A program made the position numbers and the translations under genes. The notes beneath the pieces are model-generated. The model saw only the letters and a program-made list of their open reading frames with translations. It was not told the origin of the DNA and did no database searches. 64,000 nt of DNA from Ligula intestinalis (Eukaryota; Platyhelminthes; Cestoda; Diphyllobothriidea; Diphyllobothriidae): assembly GCA_036362985.1 (NCBI GenBank), contig JAYGXS010000005.1, positions 32,476,372-32,540,371 of the forward strand. The letters are read 5' to 3'. Below are positions 56,696 to 64,000 of this stretch, one piece after another (positions within the stretch are counted from its first letter, which is position 1; the number at the start of each line of letters is the position of its first letter).

Positions 56696-59504
56696 TTAAG
56701 TGAAGTTTAATCAAATAGTGTCAATCATAGCGTTGTCAGCATTCTGCTTCAAAATCAACACAAGTTTGACCAATGATAGCGCACAATCCGAATGCCAAAA
56801 CACCACCGAAATCGCAATTTTGAGTTTTGCCAGCAATAAAAGCAAGCTGTTTGTTGCACATCACGCTATGTCCATATTATTTCATCCACATTGACGCTCG
56901 ACGTGCAGTATGGCCTCGAATTCGTGTAGCATACTGATATATGCGAAAGGTTGAAAATCTTCCTTTTATCGGCATTGACGAAGTTTGAAATACTGATAAC
57001 CCTGTAGCCTATTCTTAGGTCAGTTAAGTCACGAAATATTGCCGGCTTTTCAAAGAGCTTCTTTCTGATTGCTAGCAAGGAGTAGATTTTTGAAAAAAAT
57101 GGCTTTTTATACGCCATGTTTTTTTAACATTGATTATGAATTTATTTATGGATTTAATCATATTTTATGTAAAAAATACATGAAAAAATCATTTCTCGTA
57201 CTCGTTTGGTAAGACTACGCATTTAAAAAAAATCTAATACTTATATATGTGTCCTTCTCTTTCAAGAAAGCGTTAAACCAAGGAGCTTTTTCATGACTGT
57301 GAGTTATTCATTCATAAAATATTACATCCGTCAATGTATGAATGCTGCCTACAATATATACAGTATGTTCCACATTGATTGCGCCAGTTTATGAGAATTA
57401 TGCAAATTCTTCCTCTTACCTTAAACAAGATGTGCTTAGCGCGCAGTTTGCAAACACTGAATTCAAGTGTAGGTATCAGTATATTTAAAAATTATTTTGC
57501 AATTTAGTGACTTTCTAAAGACGAAAGAAACCGTTATTTAAGTATAAAATTTAAAGTAGGCGTAATTTCCTAACAAATGAATGCTAGAAAGGATTTTTCT
57601 TGAATTTTTTCTGAAACATCGATTTGAATTTATAAAGGCAGACAAAAGAAATGATAAAAAAATGCCTACTACTTAAGAAGCCGCTTTTAACCGTAGGCAC
57701 GTTTTCTTAGCGGTCGGAAAGAAGCTCGTTTGAAAGCCGTCATCTCATCTTAACTGAATGACTTCAGAATAGGCTGCACAATAATCATTATTTCAACCTT
57801 TCAAAAAGCCGATAATTGAAAGAGTATCAAAATTCGGCATACTCCGGCATGCTACACGAGTTCTCTGCTGTTCGTCATATTCCGGAAACTGCCTGAAAGC
57901 ACATTACGATTAATTGCTTATGTGGCTTCGCATTGGATATAGCATTGCGAACCAATATGAATTTCCTAAACAGATAGAACCTTGAAGTTAATTACTTAAA
58001 TCTTCCATGGTTGCAATATTTGACTCTTGTCCAGCAATCTTTCGCAGGGGTTAGAGCGAAGAATCCATGTCATCAAATGATGGTGCGACACTTTTATATA
58101 GCCCTTCTAGACGAATACAGATCCCCCAGGCCTCTCCGTTATCTGAGCTGCCGGAAACTCTGCGTTTGTGATCGGGATTATGCAAAGAAGTCATAACCGA
58201 CTAACTACCTCGAGCACCCGATGGTATATCCAGTCGTAGACGCACTGACTTTATTTATCTTCACTACCTTAAATAAACGAGTTCAGTTTTGCTCAACCAC
58301 TAGTGACACATTTAGCTACAACAGGAAGGAGACACCCCTTTCTCACACAAGCAACGCCACAGTTGTTGCTCAAAGTTTCTAAAAGGCTGTCCTATTTGGC
58401 CACTGGAGGCATCGAGGTGTGAGAATCTTCACGTCAGAGCATAAAAGTAGTGAAAAGAAAGTGTGTGCCTATGTTTATTTCTCTTGAACTAATTTCCACC
58501 AATACGTCCGTACCAGGTGTAATTTTTGCATACTACAGCTCTAAAGACTCAAAGAAATTAAGTATCTGAAAGTAACTATGCACAAATAATTTAACTACAA
58601 AAAAGACGTAAAACCACACAGGGTTAGAGTTTACAAATATACCTACTAGCGATATAGGCAACCTTTATGCATTTTACAAATAATTAGCAGTTGAAAAAAC
58701 TAAATTTACCCACTGAACAAGGATTGTCCTGATGCTGACATTTTGAAGGACTTGGTGGGCTCTCCATTTTTAAATGCTTTATTGCAAAAATTCTATCAGA
58801 AAGTTTAATTACGGACCGAACTAGTCAGCTCTTCACTGATATATTTCGCATCCACTTTTGTGTTCACAATTCTTGAAAGGTATTTTTGGACCTTGAAAAC
58901 GAATTGGCAAAGAAATCAAGGTCCACTACTTCACCCGGTCATTTAAGAGTCTGATAGATTTTCTGCATCAACCGCATTGACGATAGAGGACCAGCCAAAC
59001 TCTCTGAAATTTCCATAATGGGTCAAATCTCTTCCGACAAACACTTTGAGCCCCCACATTAGCACCCTGGGACTCTCACATTCGCAAACCTGATGACTGT
59101 AATTAACTATGTGTGCGTTTAAGTGTTTAGGAGAATGATGGACGTATGTGCCGTTGGCAAGGCATTGGAACAGTAACCACTCGAAATACAGACGGCTTTG
59201 TGCTAAATTTCCGGGGTATTTGGCCTAGTTCTAAGGTAAGGGTAACGTCATGAATAGTATAAAGGTTTCTGATACGGCTACAGATCAGACGGCCGATCAG
59301 CTAGGCAGAAGCTTGATGCTGGTGGTGGGGGAGGGCGTGAGATCAACACTCAGCGTATTTCTTTCCTTAATACAAACAAATTTTATGCGCTGGAAGCTAT
59401 CACGGTGCGCTCAAAGCCACAGTTTGCCAACTGACGCGATAGCTCGGACGGCGCAGTGAGTCCAGCGTATGTCGTGTTATATGGAGTGGCTGACTAGCTA
59501 ACTA
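56696..59504. other. No recognisable feature
   Basis: Mostly AT-rich with short chance frames. From about 59.25 to 59.5 kb a more GC-rich patch may be an extension of the family B copy that follows on the minus strand. Confidence 0.45.
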
Positions 59505-59771
59505 CTACTCAGACAGCAATGGCTCCTTCTTAATATGTCCTTTATAGCACTCCCGCATAAGTGGGAGCCTAGCAATATGCCTTGTTTATGGCGGCCGCAC
59601 CAGCCACTTGCGTTCTCCCCACAACTCCGGTCTTCTTGACTTTGTATTGACGCCGAGGACAGGTATGAGAATGGGTGGAGGGCGAGACAGATTCTGTGCG
59701 AGACCACTTTCACTATAATAAAGAGTGAGTCACCCCATTTGGCTTCAGCTTGCTGTAGCTCGCGGTGGACT
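59505..59771 (-). repeat. Dispersed repeat family B, minus-strand copy
   Basis: On the minus strand: GTCCACCGCGAGCTACAGCA, TATAGTGAAAGTGGTCTCGC, ACAGAATCTGTCTCGCCC, GGCGTCAATACAAAGTCAAG, AAGACCGGAG and GACATATTAAGAAGGAGCCA, matching 21033-21302 along its whole length. Confidence 0.75.
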
Positions 59772-60276
59772 TATTAGAAACTGGTGGTCGAACTGTTGAC
59801 GGTACCGCTAGGACGCAAAGGTCTTTAATCTTTCTGAGATTTAGCATAAGCACATACACATAGGATCACGTAAGTGTAATATTCCCATCACTCAAGCAAT
59901 TCCGCTAGAATGATGTTCAATTACTGGGCTGAAAGGGCGCTGTAACGCAGACTTCAGAAATGTCACCTGAATCTCTATAAACGACAGGAAACATGAACTT
60001 TTAACTCCATCGGCTGAATAGCTGCCAGCTTCACAGCTTGCTTTGTTCCTAGCAAATGTGAAAGCTCAAATTATCCCTTAATTCAGCCCGATTTTGGGCT
60101 CCAAACTTTCATTAGTTAAGGTCTTTCTTCTCAGCGTAAATACCTGCCTAAAACGTAGCCAACAGTAACATTATCTGAGACAACCACGCCAGAGGAAATA
60201 CTTTTTTACAGTCACGCCACTTAAGTCGCCTACCACAGATGAGTGAATGCGGACAGCCATGAAGAGTGATCACTAT
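59772..60276. other. No recognisable feature
   Basis: No frame, repeat or RNA motif noticed. Confidence 0.4.
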
Positions 60277-60444
60277 TCCATTTTCTTCTTGAGCGTGTTG
60301 CTAGCTCTCAGACCACTTAAGCTTCCGTTTGATGGCACACGGCCTAAACAGCCCATTTGCTCCATTTTCTTCTTGAGCGTGTTGGTAGCTCGTAGACTAC
60401 CGTACCTTCCGTTTTATGGCACAAGGCTCAAACAGCCCATTTTT
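60277..60444 (+). repeat. Two-copy tandem repeat, 84-bp unit
   Basis: Copy 1 (60277-60360) and copy 2 (60361-60444) both start TCCATTTTCTTCTTGAGCGT and end near AAACAGCCCATTT. Because 84 is a multiple of three, a 97-codon frame (60247-60540) reads through both as SIFFLSVL...LPF.GTR.KQPI repeated twice. The two copies differ at scattered sites. No protein family is evident, and the frame may only reflect the duplication. Confidence 0.85.
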
Positions 60445-61289
60445 GTCCTTTTTAAACCCGATATAAACCATCCACCAAAACTATTAATAAGAAGTGGGCG
60501 GAAACGTTGTCAAGCTGCTTTAATTTTGATTGCTTCATAAGCAAGCAGCGGATATGTGCCACTAATCTTGCATGAACTTAGAGTATTGAATGATAGTCGT
60601 TTGAACTTTCTGGTTTCTGTCCCATTTCTACGTATCATTTTTTTCTCATGTGCACGCAGGGTATAAGCATAAAATAATTTAACAGAGACCGTAAGAGCGC
60701 ATTTATGGACATTCTAATGAAATCGGCGACAGGACTGTCACGCATGACCGTATCTCAGTCAGAAGATGCGCAAAGGTTAGGGTTTGCAGGAGGCGACACA
60801 TATCAGGAGATGCACGAATAAGCCACGAGGATTGAGTATCCCGCGAGGGCGGATCTACGGACTGGGTCAGTCCGCTGCTCATGGAAGCATTCACCCATTA
60901 TTAACGAAGCTTGATCTATGCGTGTACGTCACGCGCAGGTTTAAAATAAAAATGATCCAGACCGTCCCGCAGGGAATGCCTGTTAGGGTACGAGGGAGCG
61001 CAATGTCAGCTCAGCTAATGTTATTTTATCTTCTTTGAGTGAAATGTAGATGCGTACCTTTGAACTCTCCATTTGGATGCTTGCATGTTGTGATATGAAA
61101 GCATAGGACCTCAGCTCCTTGGCATTGCCAAATTACGCGAGCCAATGAGGTCGAATGAAGAAAAAAAGAGCAGACCACGAACGAACTCCCTAAACGATTT
61201 AAGCAGCAAAGATTGTCGCTTATGTGGAGTATTCAGCCAGGCCAACATGTGGATGGAAGCACAGAGGACATGGAGACCATCACCGAAGT
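60445..61289. other. No recognisable feature
   Basis: Short frames only, none with a motif I can name. Confidence 0.4.
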
Positions 61290-61402
61290 GTGGAAAATGT
61301 GGCCAGACACTCCCATGGGTGGCATAAACTCACTACTACACTCGCGGGCAAGTCGCAAGGCAGAGCGGGACGAGTGAATTCTGTAAGCCATTGGCAAGCA
61401 AT
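61290..61402 (+). repeat. tRNA-derived SINE, 3' part only
   Basis: AATGTGGCCAGACACTCCCA, then CTCGCGGGCAAGTCGCAAGG, CAGAGCGGGACGAGTGAATT and CTGTAAGCCA match the SINE 3' part. The 5' end is missing, as in the copy at 36.84 kb. Confidence 0.55.
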
Positions 61403-61424
61403 TGTCTACAAAATGTGACCGGCA

Positions 61425-61500
61425 GGAAAACGAGCCAATGGATTAATGGTAAGAGCGATAGAATTCTGACCAATACGTTGCGGGTTCGCGGGCGGCACGG
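61425..61500 (+). repeat. tRNA-derived SINE, head only, directly behind a tail
   Basis: ACCGGCAGGAAAACGAGCC is the common 5' start. Box A is TTAATGGTAAGAGCGATAG and box B is GGGTTCGCGGGCGG. It begins about 23 bases after the preceding SINE tail, in the same orientation. The body does not follow. Confidence 0.65.
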
Positions 61501-61889
61501 AATAATAATATCCACACTCTATTTCGAAGACGTCTGAACTTTAACTCAACATACAATTGTTCATGGGACATTCGAATTACAGGCATTGCCACTTGAGTTG
61601 TGTCCATATTGGCCGTCAATTTGATCTTCAGATTCGTATGCGTTTATAGCGGAAAGCGAGGTGCCATTTTGATATTGGCATTGGATATGCAAACTGGAGT
61701 CCACCACGTGCCACTGAATGTTAACATGACACACATAAAAATTAATTTCACCTAACGAGTATCCTTTTCCTGATGGCCTATTCATTAGAAAAAGAGTATT
61801 AACCTAAAGGGAAGAAATGGATTATGTTATATCTACTGGACAAAAGGCGTTAAAGATGTGACATACTATGTACAGTTAAATACACTTTT
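61501..61889. other. No recognisable feature
   Basis: AT-rich; the minus-strand frame at 61561-61785 has no motif. Confidence 0.4.
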
Positions 61890-62560
61890 AGGATTGTCAA
61901 TAGAGGAGAATATGCGAGTGCCAGGAAGCAGTTTAGAGGGAGACGAAGCGACAACTGGAACAAGAAGTTTATTGTCCTGACGTGTTGGATTCTCTCGGGA
62001 ATCCTAAATCATAGGGAACCGTAGAACAGTCTGAGACGTGTGCAGATAAAAGTGATACATGCACAAATGATGCGGTATTTATAGATCGTAGCGGTCACCC
62101 GCCTGCGTACTTTAATTTCAAGTTCGTTTAGCCACCGCTTGAGGTCTTATTTGGTGCGGTCATGGCTAATTACTTGCCACATCGTTCTTGTTCGCTTTAA
62201 ATGCGGGCTTGATAAATGCGCGTCAATTATGCCCGCTGTCGTCAGAGTTGTTGCTGCACCCAGTCCTTCCCACGTGAATGATTCTATTGCTCAGGCAATT
62301 TTTCAGTACACCGTATGGGAACGCCAAACCTCTGCGCTTGTTGATCGACTTGGGACCTGAGAACCATGACTCGAGAAGCTCGCGGCTTACGTGGTTGTCA
62401 CCTCTTGCGAGGATTTCGGCCTCGTCAAAATTGAAAATATGGCCGAGTCCCGTCGAGAGAGCTGCAAACTGAGAGTTGGCGTCTTTCTTTCTCACCACCA
62501 CCGCATGCTCGGCCTTTTGCATCCGGAAAAATCTCCCGGTTTCTCCAACGTATATTATTT
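61890..62560 (-). pseudogene. Penelope-like element 3' fragment: GIY-YIG domain and pLTR tail
   Basis: On the minus strand the frame starts inside the GIY-YIG domain with IIYVGETGRFFRMQKAEHAV, then HIFNFDEAEILARGDNHVSR and ELLESWFSGPKSINK, and ends at 62223. The YVGETG motif is intact but everything upstream (RT and first GIY strand) is missing. The tail runs to about 61890 and holds the hairpin GGATTC/GAATCC (61987-62004), a degraded hammerhead core (CTATGAT; AACA for GAAA), CGTC, AGGACAATAAACTTCTTG and TTCCAG. Same family as the fragments at 2.3-3.0 and 31.2 kb. Confidence 0.8.
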
Positions 62561-62767
62561 AATTTTATTTATTCATTACTTATTATTTTACTTCTATTTG
62601 ATTTTCATTTTTTACATGAACTTTAAACGCTTTCTAGACGTCCTACTTATGAACAATGAATGAACTCTACACCTAGCGCACATATGTTCTCATTTTTATT
62701 TAAATTCCTACTCAAACGCTTCCTGTAAGACAAAAACTTGGGCATTTTACACATGATACCACTGTCC
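62561..62767. other. AT-rich spacer
   Basis: T-rich sequence next to the PLE truncation point. Nothing recognised. Confidence 0.4.
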
Positions 62768-63045
62768 CAAAATAACCCTAACACTAACCCTAACCCGTCC
62801 CCTTACCTTAACAATAACTTTTACCCTGATCAAAACCCTAACGCTTACCCTAAACCTTAACCTTAACCTTACCCTAACACTTAAACTTACCGTAATCCTA
62901 ACCCTTACACTAACACTTACCCTTAACCGAACCCTAACGCCAGCCCTTAACTTAACCATAAACCTAAACCTTACCCCTCACCCTAGCACTTACCCTTACC
63001 CTAACCCTAACCATAAACCTAACCCTTACCCTAACAGAAATTAGT
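62768..63045 (-). repeat. Degenerate telomere-like CCCTAA tract
   Basis: About 280 bases of imperfect CCCTAA/CCTTAA/CCCTTAA units (AACCCTAACACTAACCCTAA and similar), that is TTAGGG-like on the minus strand. It is opposite in orientation to the 29.0-kb tract. Unit length varies between 5 and 8. Interstitial and decayed rather than a chromosome end. Confidence 0.8.
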
Positions 63046-64000
63046 CGTTTAGGAATTTAAATATAAATAAAAACATATGTGCGCAACCAAGTAAACTCCT
63101 GCTAAACATCTTATGTGAATAGTATGTTGAAGAACACACATGAGCATTACTGTGTGATGCAATTTGGTTGTCAGTTATGTTCAACTAAAGACAAACTTAG
63201 GGCGTTTGTGAGGCGAAATTACAGGATCACAACACAAAATCCAAAAACGCGAGTGTTTCATAGGTCGAAAAACTGATAATGGCTTTCAGCATAAAAAGAT
63301 AATTAAGTGAGTTTCTATTGGTAAAAAAATCCATGCTAATAAGAGTATTTCCGTATGATGGCACTCAAATGATGTCCCTCCGAGGGTCAGCATGAATTGA
63401 GGACGCCAAAGGCGTTTTGTCTTCTTTTCATATGTTTTCGGTGTTAATTTATATCCAACCGCGTTAAATATTAACTATTCCCACACAAACGATTATGAAC
63501 ACCGAAATATTAAGGAGCGTTTTGCCTTAATCGGTCACAAAGGATGCAAAGAATGTCGCGAAAAATTGGAAGAGACAAGAGCCGATCTATCCTAGCTGAC
63601 GCAAATCGTGGTCGCTAATTAGTCCTCACAGGAAATGGCTACGGCTTTTTTTCAGCACGTCTGAAATTTTTATTGTCCTTTGCAAATTTTCTCACGTCTG
63701 ACGAGGACTTTGAGAATCAGCGTAGACCATCTACTGAATGAAGTTAACCTTTTTTGAAATAACGTATTTTCTTCAAATGATATTTGTTGGGATGTCTGCC
63801 TCCCAAATCTAGATATGTATTGCAAATTTCCGCGAGCAAGGAGCAACTTCATTTCTGAAACAGGCTTCCAAAGCTGTTCTGCTATGTTAATTTCATACAG
63901 GGGACTCTATTGGCGGACGACTGTTTTATGCATAAAATAAAAGTGCTAATTTAACTTGAAAAGTGTGTCAGTGAGTCGTGCAAAAAGATTGTTCTTGCAC
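63046..64000. other. No recognisable feature
   Basis: Short frames only. A CTGACGAGG at about 63699 lacks a GAAA partner and is not a hammerhead. Confidence 0.45.

Noticed and set aside
62747..62959. 70-codon minus-strand frame rich in RVRV
   Set aside because: It is the translation of the CCCTAA-like tract; the Arg-Val pattern comes from the repeat, not from a gene.
63699..63707. CTGACGAGG near the right end
   Set aside because: No GAAA and no stem partner nearby.

Overview
The window looks like nuclear DNA of an animal with a repeat-rich, intron-rich type of genome. The mix of retroelements points to a flatworm, and a diphyllobothriidean-type tapeworm is my best guess. The evidence is several Penelope-like elements (PLEs) with GIY-YIG domains, a CR1-like and an RTE-like LINE, a tRNA-headed SINE with a hammerhead ribozyme in its body (schistosome Smalpha is the known parallel), and degenerate TTAGGG tracts. 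No bacterial gene organisation is present. I recognise no host protein-coding gene: every reading frame with recognisable homology comes from a decayed transposable element. The rest is AT-rich intergenic or intronic sequence.

Layout. 0.1-1.8 kb: CR1-like LINE reverse transcriptase and 3' tail. 2.3-3.0 kb: 3' end of a PLE. 5.3-10.5 kb: three copies of the SINE, the last with an intact hammerhead (10346-10390). 10.9-13.0 kb (minus): decayed RTE-like LINE, followed by a SINE head and a second dispersed repeat (family B). 14.4-17.8 kb: a PLE cluster, with a minus-strand GIY-YIG fragment, then a plus-strand PLE flanked by direct pseudo-LTRs (pLTRs) and interrupted by a minus-strand pLTR fragment; several pLTRs carry hammerhead-like motifs. 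19.7-23.7 kb: more SINE and family B copies, including a second well-preserved hammerhead (23616-23660). 24.0-26.4 kb (minus): the most complete PLE, with N-terminal region, reverse transcriptase and GIY-YIG. 29-34 kb: telomere-like tracts, repeat C, an orphan zinc-finger LINE fragment and a PLE tail. 36.8-37.3 kb: tandem SINE tail and head. 41.4-52.3 kb: two inverted copies of repeat C about 10 kb apart; between them lie a PLE-like tail, a 382-bp element with inverted termini and a G-rich repeat. 56-62.6 kb: SINE copies, family B, an 84-bp tandem duplication and another PLE 3' fragment. 62.8-63.0 kb: a CCCTAA-like tract.

The most notable signal is the self-cleaving RNA motif. A type I hammerhead sits in the SINE body just behind the tRNA-like head. 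A second hammerhead-like design, with a loopless palindromic stem III (AGCT or ACGT), recurs at PLE pLTRs. Tail-to-head SINE junctions at two loci fit amplification through multimeric RNA. All coordinates of decayed elements are approximate because they come from reading and aligning by eye.
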